Part shown: piece after piece, positions 1 to 17,330 of the stretch
Layout of the letters: each line of letters begins with the position of its first letter
How positions within the stretch are numbered: the first letter of the stretch is position 1
Origin: Hemibagrus wyckioides
Taxonomy: Eukaryota; Chordata; Actinopteri; Siluriformes; Bagridae
DNA length: 64,000 nucleotides
NCBI RefSeq assembly: GCF_019097595.1
Contig: NC_080723.1
Span: forward strand, 8,819,511-8,883,510
Direction: 5' to 3'
Translations under genes and position numbers: made by a program
The notes under the pieces: model-generated
What the model saw: only the letters and a program-made list of their open reading frames with translations
The model's database searches: none
What the model was told of the DNA's origin: nothing

Positions 1-350
1 ATTTGTGACCAACTTTCTAGCTGATGTCCAGAGATGCTGCTTCAGTATTTCTAGATAAGTCTCCTTCCTCATGATGTCCTCTATTCTATAAAGTGTATCA
101 GTCTCTTTTCCAGTGATACACCTACACAGGATGCTGCCACCACTGTGCTTCACAGATTAAAAGCCTCCCCCTCTTCCTCCATACATAGCACTAATCATTA
201 AGGCCAGATCCACTTGATTTTGGTTTCCTTTGAGCAGACAACACTCCTCCACATGCCTGGTGATCACCTGCAACCGGCTGATGGCTGATGTCATGTCGTG
301 ACTGAGTTGATTGTGTCTACAGGAGTGCTCAAAAAATAACTCCAAATTAT
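1..350 (-). mobile_element. Decayed Tc1-like transposase fragment
   Basis: The reverse complement of about 127-153 reads VKHSGGSIL, a decayed form of the KHGGGSIMxWG box found in Tc1 transposases. The flanking text (antisense) resembles other fish Tc1 copies. Stops and indels break the frame and no terminal repeats are visible, so this is a dead fragment. It lies in the DNAJC2 intron upstream of the first exon seen here. The family assignment is from memory of fish repeats. Confidence 0.45.
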
Positions 351-411
351 GAAAATGGGCCAATCAGAGGCTTCTAAAAGACATTGCATATGTTACTGAA
401 ATCTGAGAGGT

Positions 412-459
412 CACTCAGCTTGGTGCATGCAAAGAGACACTCAGCTTGGTGCATGCAAA
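412..459. repeat. 22-bp direct duplication, period 26
   Basis: The 22-base word starting CACTCAGCTTGG and ending GCATGCAAA occurs at 412-433 and again at 438-459, separated by four bases. It lies in the DNAJC2 intron and no function is suggested. Confidence 0.8.
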
Positions 460-681
460 TTTTTGTCCCACTAGAGTTCTGATGTAGTGTAATGAATCTG
501 TTTTGAAATGATGTCTGATGTGAAAAAAGTTGACACTGTAATTGACTAATCAAAAGAAATGTACAGTACTGTAACCTGAAATGTGTGGAGTTGTGAAAAT
601 CTGAGATTGAAAACCTTTAGCCTCTGTGAACTTTCAGCCTCAACTGTAATACGGGTTTCACTATGAGTGTGTGTGGCGTAG

Positions 682-1976
682 GTGCAGGAAGTGAACGCGC
701 AACTGCAGCGTGAGCGAGAGGCTGAGGTCAGGGCGCAGCAGGCAGCACGCAGCTCGGAAAACGCCAACGCCGGAAGCGGAATAAGCAAAGGCTGGAACGA
801 GGAGGATCTCCAACTGCTTATCAAAGCCGTTAACCTGTTTCCTGCTGGCACCAATGCCAGGTTAGATCCGTAAACACACCATCAATCGTACAGTCCTGTT
901 GTGGTGGTGGTATTGTTGTTCCAGTGTGTAATAGTTGAGATCTTTCCTGTCCTGTAGATGGGAAGTAATCGCCAACTACATGAACTTGCACTCAGGTAGT
1001 GGCATCAAAAGAACCGCCAAAGATGTCATCAATAAAGCTAAGACTCTCCAAAAACTCGGTGAGTTCCGATCACTGGATTGATGATGATGATGATTGAAGA
1101 GCAGATTATTTAATGCTTTTTTCTACCTCCAGACCCTCACCAAAAGGAAGAAGTGAACAAAAAGGCTTTTGAGAAATTTAAGAAAGAGCATTCTGTCGTT
1201 CCTCCGACTGTAGACAACGCCGTGCCTTCTGAGCGCTTTGAAGGCGAGTTTCTTCTCAAACTCAACTCCTGAGTCCTTTATGGCACCAGGTGTGGTGTCT
1301 CTAGTACATCAGGGTGGTTTCAGTGTGTTTGTTTCTCAGCGTTGTTTGTGTGTATTTGTGTATGGAGAACACAATACAATGTGACTCACCATTTTATTAT
1401 TGTTTTAATTAATATGGTTTAATTATGTGCATTAAGGCTCATCTCTTCTGTATCTCACAACCTTCTGCTTACATTACTTACTGAATGGGTGCAGACCCGA
1501 GTATACCAGCTGTGTTCGCAATCACATGCTCCACCCGATCCGATTCACATTAATGTTTTATCATGTGAATCGGGATCCGTTTCTGACCAAACAGCTGATG
1601 TTTATAAACACTGTACGTTAAGTTAATATCATTTACTCTCTCATTAGGTTCAGGCAGTGACACTAATCCTGCTCCCTGGACTACGGAGGAGCAAAAGCTC
1701 CTGGAGCAGGCACTGAAGACCTACCCTGTTAACACACCTGAGAGGTGGGACAAAATCGCTGCCACTGTGCCTGGACGTACCAAGAAAGACTGTATGAAGA
1801 GATACAAGGTAAGCTCTCCACATTAGAGCAAGACTGAATGCGTCATGTCATTGAGCACTGTATTATAATGCCCCATTATGACGATCTGTCCTTTCTGTCC
1901 GTCGCAGGAATTAGTGGAAATGATTAAAGCCAAGAAAGCTGCCCAGGAACAAGTTGCTGCTAAGAGTAAAAAATGA
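682..1976 (+). CDS. dnajc2: DnaJ homolog subfamily C member 2 (ZRF1/MPP11/zuotin), C-terminal exons
   Basis: Partial gene; the J domain lies off the left edge. Coding exons: 682-860, 958-1058, 1133-1243, 1648-1808, 1908-1976 (TGA). Phases agree at every junction. The product carries the two C-terminal SANT/Myb repeats, seen as [20 protein letters not shown]...WEVIANYMN and [19 protein letters not shown]...[23 protein letters not shown], and ends in a lysine-rich tail. DNAJC2 pairs with HSPA14 in the ribosome-associated complex that helps nascent chains fold; its SANT domains also serve a nuclear chromatin role (family knowledge). The third intron has a GC donor (AAG|GCGAGT at 1244) and an ordinary AG acceptor at 1646-1647; no GT nearby keeps the frame. 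The gene converges on PMPCB. Identification is very secure. Confidence 0.96.
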
Positions 1977-2054
1977 CAGCAAAAAGCGCAAGAAACAACC
2001 CCATGTGCACACACTCACTTAGCCTCATGTTCTTTTAATGTTATTGTGTTGTTC

Positions 2055-2060
2055 TTTATT
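2055..2060 (-). terminator. PMPCB polyadenylation signal
   Basis: TTTATT on the + strand is AATAAA on the minus strand, 78 bases past the PMPCB stop codon. Cleavage 10-30 bases further on would place the end of the transcript inside the DNAJC2 3' UTR. Confidence 0.7.
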
Positions 2061-2064
2061 TTAT

Positions 2065-2070
2065 AATAAA
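2065..2070 (+). terminator. DNAJC2 polyadenylation signal
   Basis: AATAAA lies 89 bases after the DNAJC2 stop codon and is the first canonical signal downstream. It sits next to the opposite-strand PMPCB signal. Confidence 0.75.
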
Positions 2071-2137
2071 ACACAAAAAAATGCACAGACTCCATAAATA
2101 CTCCTGGTTTGTAATCTATGTGACGTTCTCGTCTCGC

Positions 2138-8201
<6,064 letters not shown>

Positions 8202-8320
8202 TTTGTTTACATGTGTTCGGATGTCATCAGCGCCGGAAATGACGTCTGAATAGAGGCGGTAACTTCAAACATGCAAAGCAAACTCCTCATCATCATCATC
8301 ATCATCTCGGAATTTCTACT

Positions 8321-8326
8321 TTAAAA

Positions 8327-8385
<59 letters not shown>
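8321..8385. repeat. (A)n(TA)n microsatellite
   Basis: About 22 A residues followed by about 20 TA repeats, immediately upstream of PMPCB. Confidence 0.95.
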
Positions 8386-8388
<3 letters not shown>

Positions 8389-8659
8389 TTATTTTTCCTC
8401 GAAGAAGCCCAGTGTTCAGCGACATCAAATCAAAACGGCCGCTCACAGTAAACACAACTTTAAATGAGTTTTACAGTAAATACAAGTATTAGCTTTAGAT
8501 CCATCAACATACAGGCATAATTGGTTGTTAAGTCTATAACACTGACTCCACAGGTCAGTGACACACTATGTACCGTCTAGTGCAGAGGGTTCCAGTGTCA
8601 TCCAAAAAGATCTGGTGTGGATGCAGGTTCCAAGTAAGCAGAAGCCACATCTGATAGTC

Positions 8660-9172
8660 AGATGCTGCTGAGAGGATTATTGGTGCCCACCTGCCCATTC
8701 TCCAAGAACTTTACACATCCAGAATGAGGAAACATGCAGGTAGAATCACTCTGGACCCCACACACCCGGCCCACCCCCTCTTTGAACCCTCCGACCAGCA
8801 CTACAGAGCAGTAAACGCCAGGACATCCAGATACAAGAACACCTTCTTCCCTCAAGCCATTCATGTCCTGAACAATCTGTCGGCCATCTCCCCGAGTGCA
8901 ATATAATGATCTACATATACATGTATGTATATAGGCACAAGTGCAATACTGTTACATATTTAATTGAACCACACTTCATACCTTGCTCCTGAGCTGCATA
9001 TGAGTACCCTATTTATATTTCCACCCTGCTTATATCTGTATTTCTATATTTTTCTATATTTAATTTTTATATTTTTTATATTAATTTATGTTTGCATATT
9101 CTCCAGCACCAAATAAAATTCCTTGTATGTGTGAGCATACTTGGCAATAAAGCACATTCTGATTCTATTACA
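8660..9172 (+). mobile_element. LINE 3' end (reverse transcriptase ORF tail plus 3' UTR)
   Basis: The frame ending at 8906 reads HPLFEPSDQHYRAVNARTSR followed by YKNTFFPQAIHVLNN, the C-terminal pattern of LINE ORF2 proteins in fish. It is followed by a 3' UTR with GGCACAAGTGCAATACTG and ends in the recognisable TACTTGGCAATAAAGC and ATTCTGATTCT tail. This is a typical 5'-truncated insertion. It lies in the spacer between PMPCB and the MED21 3' end. The rest of 8386-8660 and 9175-9525 shows nothing I recognise. Confidence 0.7.
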
Positions 9173-9525
9173 AGCCCAGACCAGTTAAACAGGTGGAATC
9201 ATGTGCTGGATTAGAGCAGAGTGCTCTAAAGAGCAGATTTATTAGATCACCACTTGCAGCTTTATTTATTATTCCACTTTTCTAGGGCTAACAAAACTAA
9301 TTGAAGCAGACCATTTTGTATTATACAATGTGGTTCTCAGATTGGGGTCTGTGATCTTTATGTGGTCACATTGTGGATATCAGTTATAAGTTATAATAAT
9401 GTGTCCATAATACTGACAATGTGGAGGTAACATTCTGTTGGTAAAGTTAAAGTCCAAGGCACAGCACAATTTCTGAACAATTTTCTGAAGCACAACTTTG
9501 TGTATTTACAGAGATGTGATAAACA

Positions 9526-9531
9526 TTTATT
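9526..9531 (-). terminator. Candidate MED21 polyadenylation signal
   Basis: TTTATT here is AATAAA on the minus strand, about 550 bases past the MED21 stop. It implies a moderate 3' UTR. Confidence 0.5.
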
Positions 9532-10080
9532 GCAATCCACTGAGAAATGCTGCATCGTTATAACCACAACTCAGGAGGACACAAAGTAAGTTCAGTAAAT
9601 TTGTCCATGGCTTGTAAAGATTTAACTGATTAAACAATGATTTAATAATTGAATGTGATGAATGTAATTCAAACATAAATGTACATTTAAATGCTGTTTT
9701 CAAGATTTGTGACCATTCTGTAAATCTATAAATACTTTCCAAATACAAAAACTCACACTATGTTACAAAAAGTGAACCATCCAGAGACTTGGCAAAATAA
9801 TACACACTTTTCTTTACCTTTTGGTGCATATTCAGTGAATATGAACACCTCAGCTCACATTCATATTAATCCATGTGATGGGTATCATACAGGGAGCACA
9901 ATATTGTGATATTTGTGTCATCTTGCATCACTGGGTACAAAGACCACAAACATCTCCAGAATGTGACTCTCAGCATGACTGAAGAACAGTACAGGCAGAT
10001 CTCAAGGAGCACAAATGAACAGAAATGTCCCTGCTGTGGAGGTCATACATTGTCCATAATTTAACGCTGGAAGTGTGAGG

Positions 10081-12253
10081 TCAGGGTTCAGGGGCTACAG
10101 GTTGGCTGGATGTACCGCTGCGTGTGCGGAGCTGCGACTGTGCGATATCAGCCAGAGCACTCTGTATCTTCTCCAGAAGTAAATCTCCTCTGTACACCAC
10201 CTCTTCGAGCCGAGCGGCTGCTTCATGGTTCTCCTCCTCTAGCTGCCTCAGACTAGCGGCCTGGTACAAGGAAGAGGATACGGCAGGTGATCAGCAATGC
10301 TTTTCATACACTGAAATGTTATGTTTTAAAACTTTTTCCTGTTATCTAAACACTAGGAGATATAGCCAGCTATACAGCAAAGATGATTAGAGATAACAGA
10401 GAGAGAGAACGTAGTTTTTTACCACTATTCTCTATAATCTATTTCTAATGCACTGATAAACAAATCACATTAAGCTTATTGATCATGCTCATTTTCTCCC
10501 ATAGACAGCTCTCTGGTCTTTGTTAGTTTATCCTTTTAACAAGTGAATCCCAGGACTCAAACCAAGAGTAGATGTTCATTGTTATGAACTCACACACTGG
10601 ATGGTCCAACACAAAACTATCCACGTTGTTTGACACAGCCAAACAACGTGGAAATGTTAAATACCAGGAAATAAAAGCTGAAATTATAATCTGCCTTCTC
10701 TTATCCATCTTTTGAGCCCAAATTCAAGTGTCATCAGTCTACAGCACAAATAAATGAAAGGCCAAAAGTTTTGGAAAGGGCTATCATGTAACACTTTTCC
10801 TGAACACCTAACTTAATCAGAGATAATGCTAATACCTGTAGAGCAGCTGTGGATTCCTCACTGGGCAGAGAGTCGATCAAGACGTCAACATCTTTAGCCG
10901 TTCTTGCGATCAGTGCAGCAAAAAGCTGTGCATATTCTGTAGCACAAGACACCAAGCGGTTCAGTTTCAACACCAGAACATCATGTTAGCTGAATAAACT
11001 GTAACCGACACACAGCAGTGGACGTCTTTACCTTCTGTGGGGTTTGACGGCTGCTCTTTGTTGATGACGGTCTGGATGTTGCTGAAGGAAGCGGGAGGGG
11101 CGCACTGCTGCAGCACTCCGATGGCGTTACAGAACTGATCAGCCAACTGCAACACAAATGTTTAAAGCAGTAAGAGCTTCAAATATCCAACAGCCATTCC
11201 AGTTTTAATATTTCTTAATTTAGAACAATCAACAAAATAGTAAAACACCTTTATGTGTGAAAAACTGTTACAACTCTATGTAAAACACGAAACAATATGC
11301 AGGCCATTTTTTCACCCAACATAAACCTACCATTAGTGCTAGAAGGTCAATTCAATTCTATTTAACACTTTTAACAGTGGACATTAACGCAACTTTACAG
11401 GAATATATATATTCCAAATTTAATTATAAAGCTTCACATTTTAATTTATCTAATTTATTTAATAATAATAATGATGATGATGATGATGATGATGATGATA
11501 ATAATAACAATAATAATGAAAATAATAATACAAATAATAATAATAATAATTAGTATTAGTAGTAATAGTAGTAGTAGTATGTCATAACTTGAAAATATGT
11601 AATAAATTGAAGACATTTTTAGCAACCTGTCAGAAAAACAATAGTGCTTTGTTTTAAAAAAATAAAATAAAACATTTATGGGTACAATAAACAAAAATAA
11701 GCAGAAGGCAATCATTTTAAATCATCTAAATAAATTTTTTAAAATCTAATTTTTTCATAAATTTACATAAAGAGATAAATGTTAAATAAATCCTTAAAGG
11801 GATGAATTAAACCCAGCAGTGACACTGACATGGTAATAACATTGTGTGTTTTGAAGCACCTTAACATCAGTGCTGGGTTGAGAATCAGTCTAACAAGTTA
11901 TAGACGAGCTATAGTCTCTCTAATAGTAGCAACAAAGTAGGTTTTCGTTTTTTTTAAGGCAGAAAATTAAGAATACACCATGTCTAAAACCCCAACATAA
12001 CTATAGAAACTGATGCACAGTAACACATTACCACCATGTTAGTGTCTCAGAGACACTTCAGACTTGTTCTATCAGGAAATATCGACTTTGCTCTATTAAA
12101 ATTGTGCTTACAATAATTCAAATATCACAGTCCTATTAAAATGTTAGTTCGGACCATTAAAACACATACTGCCAAAGTGAATATGAACTTAAAGTACAAA
12201 TTTTAGCTTACGGAATTGACTGCATCTTGGAGTTGCGTTAGCCTGTCCGCCAT
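10081..12253 (-). CDS. med21: Mediator of RNA polymerase II transcription subunit 21
   Basis: Complete gene in four coding exons: 12253-12212, 11146-11032, 10936-10836, 10260-10081, giving 145 aa (human 144). The start [14 protein letters not shown] is followed by [40 protein letters not shown] and [14 protein letters not shown], all nearly identical to human MED21/SRB7. MED21 forms a coiled-coil heterodimer with MED7 in the Mediator middle module and is essential for Pol II transcription (family knowledge). The C-terminal half ([27 protein letters not shown], split at the line) is a long helix. The start codon lies in CAACATGGCGGA, a TISU-like element. It is head-to-head with TM7SF3, as in human 12p11. 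The exon 2/exon 3 split falls inside the second of two consecutive Glu codons. Confidence 0.97.
10620..10652. repeat. Perfect 13-bp stem hairpin in MED21 intron 3
   Basis: TCCACGTTGTTTG at 10620-10632 is the exact reverse complement of CAAACAACGTGGA at 10640-10652, with a 7-base loop. Could be a palindrome inside a short mobile element or an incidental hairpin. Confidence 0.8.
11340..11600. repeat. Interspersed repeat tail plus trinucleotide-rich tract
   Basis: 11349-11402 (TCAATTCAATTCTATTTAACAC and TTTAACAGTGGACATT, split) resembles the copy at 32101-32165. 11460-11580 is an impure GAT/AAT/AGT trinucleotide tract. MED21 intron 1; the rest of this 1.07-kb intron holds nothing recognisable. 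Confidence 0.55.
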
Positions 12254-12257
12254 GTTG
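12246..12257 (-). promoter_or_regulatory. TISU/YY1-like initiator over the MED21 start codon
   Basis: On the minus strand CAACATGGCGGA matches SAASATGGCGGC at 11 of 12 positions with the ATG in register. It suggests a YY1-dependent promoter with a very short leader. Inferred from the motif alone. Confidence 0.55.
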
Positions 12258-12278
12258 CCTGTTCTTTGTTGTTCCGTG

Positions 12279-12292
12279 TCGTTCGCGAACGA
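12279..12292. promoter_or_regulatory. 14-bp perfect palindrome upstream of MED21
   Basis: TCGTTCGCGAACGA is fully self-complementary and lies 26 bases upstream of the MED21 start codon. It may be a promoter motif or the edge of a repeat, since a related GTCGACTCTT palindrome lies at 13492-13505. Confidence 0.6.
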
Positions 12293-12470
12293 ATCGACTC
12301 TTTGAACTGGATCTTTTAAATGAACACTGGGAGACGACTCACAATGAAATACATCTTAACTGACTGGTTGAAAAGCATTCATTGAAAACAATCTAAAACC
12401 TAATCAAATGCTCTAACATGTTAAAGAATCTTTTAACTGATTGATCTAAGAGAAGTCCAAGAAACCTACA

Positions 12471-13440
12471 CTATATAGCCAAACATAGACAGGCCCCTGA
12501 ACATCAGACCTATTTGAGATTGTTAAAAAAAAATCTCATTCTTAAACCATGGCCATTACTATAGAGTTGCCATGTCCTTTGTGGCTATAATATAACCTTT
12601 TGCTGTTCTGGGAAAAATTTCTACAGGGTGTTCCCATTCAGTGGAAAGTGCATAGCTGAAGTCATTCACTGAAGTCACAATCCGCCTTGCAGTTCATTCC
12701 AAAGGTGTTCAGTGGAGTTGAAGTCAGGGCTTGATGCAGGATGCTCATACCAAACCTGTCAAGCTAAGTCTTCATGGACCTTGTGCACTTGCTGGAACAG
12801 GAAGAGGTCATCCCCAAACGGTTGCAACAAAGTTGGGAGTAGAATATTGTTTAAAATGTCTTTGTATCCCGCAGCATTAACTAAAAGGCTCGATGCCTGA
12901 GAAACAGCTCCAAACCTTTATTCATCCCCTACCACACTTTACTGCTGGCAATGTACATTCCAGTAGGTATCACTCTCTGGGTCCATAAAACTGCCAGATA
13001 CATCATTCGCGAGATTACACTGCTCCAGAGTCCAAAGGCAGTGTGCTTTACAATACTCCAGTCAACGTTTGGCATCTTAGTCTTGTATACAGCTGTTCAA
13101 GCACAGAAATTTTTTTCATGAAGCTCCTGACACACAGATACCTGTTCTGATGTTATATCCAGAGACAGTTTGCAGCTCTGTAGTGAGTGATAAAAAAAAT
13201 TAAAAAAAAACAGCGGACAGGTGATTTTTTATAAGCTTTTGCATTATGATTGAGCTGTCAGTGTTAATAGACACTTCACAATCACAGTTCAGATGACTTA
13301 AGCAGATCTAGCAGGACAAAAATGTCAGAAACTGAAGTATGGACCGTGCCACATTTAACATTACTGCTCTTCAGTAATTTCCACACCAACCCTTTCTGGA
13401 TGAGATTAAAATCCATGGTCTATGGAGACTGTGCTTGATT
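12471..13440 (-). mobile_element. Near full-length decayed Tc1 element
   Basis: Begins ACACTATATAGCCAAACATA, a decayed Tc1 terminus. It then follows, in antisense, the same order of transposase landmarks as the intact copy at 18005-19252: the AGTGGAGTTGAAGTCAGGGC block, TTCATGGACCTTGTGCACT, and CATGAAGCTCCTGACACA. Many stops and indels mean the transposase is dead. The right terminus is not clear; about 1 kb remains. It fills most of the spacer between the divergent MED21 and TM7SF3 genes. Confidence 0.75.
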
Positions 13441-13831
13441 AGTGTATTCATAGACAGAAAGAGGCAAAATGATGATCCGTTTGGGAATTAAAAGAGTCGA
13501 CTCTTAATAGTGATCTGAATCGATTGAGACAAATTCTTTGGCTGTCTAGATTTTGTAGTCGGATATCACATCGCCCCCTGTTGACCGGCGTGGAAGCAAT
13601 TAACGTGAAACCTTCACGTGACTCGTGCGAGCGAATGAAGTATAATGGAGAAGTGTGATGCGCGCGCACGCGCAGTGTACAATCCCGCGTACAGTATTCG
13701 AGTTGCGGTCGTAGGTGTGTGTGCCGTTCTTCATCGGTTTCCGATGGCCAGATTGTTCAAAAAATCTTTATTGACGCAGTGGATTATTTGCAGATTTGTA
13801 CACATGTGAGCAGCTTTCGTGTCCAAGGACA

Positions 13832-16800
13832 ATGTCTCGTCTCTGGATGGTGTATGTTGAGTTGGTCCTTATTTCTTGCCTTGGACAGATTTACGCGCAA
13901 AATGAAAGTAAGTTTGGATTTTGATTAACATCTTCAACATTATTATGAAAGACCTGAACTGGACCTGGAAACACTGTTATACACACAAATATGTCTTCTA
14001 AAGTAACCACAACGTGAATTTGAACCTTCGATATAGCATGGACATAATGAATGCTTGTTTGTTTTTCTTTGATTGTTTGTTTGTTTTTTATACAGTAGTC
14101 TTTGATGTCCTTAGTTTGAAAACAGCGTTTTTTCCCCTAAAACCTGCAATTCAGGTTCTATAGGAAAATCTTGTTTGGCACCACTCATAGAATTTCCCAT
14201 TTCTGTTACATCTAGTTTAAAGTTCAGGTCAGAAGATAACAATTCCTCACCCAGTGTTGGTACACACTAATCTACACGTGCTTTGCTTGGTAAAGAAGTG
14301 AGAGTTAAGACTAATGTATAACATTTGCAGAGGAACATTATCAGCTACGCAAGTGAGGTTCCTCTGTTGAGGTAAGAAGTAAAACCAGTAGATATTTCAA
14401 AATGGTTGTTGGTGTTGTCAGAATGTGACATTTGTTTCATGGGGGTTCAGAGTTTCCTCATTTTATTGATCGTGTAACAGCAGAGATGTTATTAATCTTA
14501 TGTCTATTGCTGCTGAAATGTCTCATCTCTGGAAAGGAGAACCCTTTCATTCTCCATGGAATAAAGGTGCTCAGTGTTTTTTTTTCCTTCTTTCAGCAGT
14601 GTACAGCTGATTACATCTCTAGCAGGAAAGCTTAGAAACAAATCACATGGAGATGCATGAAGAGTGACGCGTGACAAGAGCCACTCATAAGATATTTACT
14701 ATACAGTTGAAGATTGTAAAGTGTGTGGTTTTGGTGATACTATGTATAGTGTAGCCTCCGCTTCCTGCTCAGGACTGGAACCCAAAATGAAATTCTTCTT
14801 GGACCTCATGGTTTGCCATGTTGTGTCTTGAGATGCTTTTTCTGCTCACCACGGTTGTAAAAAGGTTACCATAGCCTTCCTGTCAGCTCAGACCGGTCTC
14901 CTGTAGAAAAAGGTTTTTCCACCTGTAGAACCATGATTTTTTTTTCTCTCCATTCTTCATTAACTCTAGAGACACTAAAAGCACACCAATGTGGCTACAA
15001 CCCACTAACCACACCTGGCGTACCACTAGCAGTGTCGCCAGGTATCCACACTAGGCGTATCACTAGCAGTGTCGCCAGGTATCCACACTAGGCGTATCAC
15101 TAGCAGTGTTGCCAGGTATCCTCACTAGGCGTACCGCTAGCAGTGTGGCTAGCAAGTGTTTCAAGTGTTTGTTGCCTATGTATTATGTAGAAAATCTGCA
15201 TTTATTCACTTTATCGTAGCACTCAAAAGAGAAAGAATTCGAGTCTTCTGTGTAGATGTGACATCCATGGATTTTCACTATATGAACCCTTAGACATGGT
15301 CCACACTGTAGACCAGACCTGGGCCTGATCCTCCTCATGTTGTCCTCCACCGACATTAGCAGGCTGCGGTGATGTGTTTCTAATGCAGTCATTGCTGACA
15401 CTTATGCTCCTAGCTTCAGGTTCCAGTTTCAGCTTTTTAGTAAATCCAAAACTTGTTCATAAAAAGACTTGTGACACTTGTGACTGAATCTTGCTTTGTC
15501 ATGCACTGTTTTCAGTTTAACCTACTAAATAGAAATAGATTTTTTTCACACACACAGCTCTGGTGCTGACCATATTAAGGAAGCAGAGTTTGATTCACAC
15601 TGCCTCACACTGGTGTTCTGACTGACATACCCAGAGCTTCACACTGACCACAAACACTTACATTCAGCAACAAGCCCAAAATAGACTGGTGTTTTTGTGA
15701 GTTATGGTTAGCGATGCCATGTTCTTTGAGAGTCGAGCTCCCGGCTTTTCTCAAGTGCAGAACACATGACTGTGTTGGAATAAAGAACTTGGTTAGGAAA
15801 AAAGGAGATGGATGGTATTTGGTATTTTGAAAACGTCTGCATCTGTCAGATGGTACACTGTGACTAATTGTTAAACCATGACACCATAGCATCCTTTCAT
15901 AGCTGTGGATATGATGCTGTGTGATTCAGTAGCTGTGGGTAAAAATGCCTGGAGGCGAATGTCTTCCAACAGATCCCTCCTTATAGTCCAATGACTAGTT
16001 TTGTCATCAGAGGATATCCAAAGCAGCACCCATTACCTAGTTGCTGAACCTTCATGTCTAGTCACTAGGATGCCTGAAGACAAGTCTGGATCTTTGTGTG
16101 CGAGCTAAAAGACACCATTGAGAGGCTTTAAACCTGACTCACTTAAATTAGCCTCATAGCACTACACAACACAACTTGTTCATGATGAGTCAGCGCAAAT
16201 ATTTTATTAACAACTTCCAACCCTGTCATGTCCATGCCATATTTGGGAAAACAGGCCTATATTTCTCCTCACCAAAGAGCAGACCATTGGAGGACATATT
16301 AACCCTTGCACACATTGGACTCATAGTGAACTTTCAAATATTAATCATTGTGGTGGCATGAGAAGATACACAGGTGGCCCTCTCTGGGAACAAGTCCTCT
16401 AATAAAGTAGTGTCTGCATCCCAAAGTAGTTGTAGATCTAAGTAGGGTTTGATGAGATGCAAGTTGGCCTCCTTGCTGATGGTTGTTCTTGGTTGGAACT
16501 TTAGAGAAACTGCTGTACAGTGACAAGAACCTTCATCTTTCCAAAAGCCTGGCATGTGGTCTTGCTCTCCCTTGTGCTGTGGTTAATTATCCTTATAAGC
16601 CTATACAGGAGAAATGGTGCTAGGGAAGACAGAATGTGTTATCTACGTGCTAGAGTGTTTGATTAGGAGAGGTACCCCAGAGGCCAGAGCACTTGTTACA
16701 CATAAATGTAAAACTTTGTGAATCCTGGATAATTGTCAGGATTCGTAAAACTAGTTCCAAACGGGGGACAATTCTGGGAGATGGTTCCAGGGAAAGACGA

Positions 16801-17232
16801 CTGTATGACAGCAGGAAATTTGTGATTTTACTCATGACTTTATTGGACATAATCGAGGAAATGGACAAAAACAAGCATCATTGTTAGTGTGGTCTTTCAG
16901 GTGTGAACCATCTCTCAGGTCATGTTGGCTTAAATGGCTTCATAAAAGATTTTTTAAACTATTGGCTCTATTGGAGTGTAAACGAGGTACATGTGAATTC
17001 ACACCTTTTGGGCGTGTATTTGTGTATTTCTTGTTCTTTGGCATTATACTCAGTATGCTTAAAGTAGCAATAGTCATTTTGTTTTCTTATGTACGTTACA
17101 TAAAAATATGTAGAACATAATAAAGAATAATGGTTTAAACTGCAGCTGATTTTGTGTAATACTGTCTGGAATGCTTGTTTGTGTTTGGACTGGCCTCCTG
17201 TCAGTTTATTTCCTCCCCCATTTTCCTCCTGC

Positions 17233-17270
<38 letters not shown>

Positions 17271-17278
17271 TATATATA

Positions 17279-17330
<52 letters not shown>

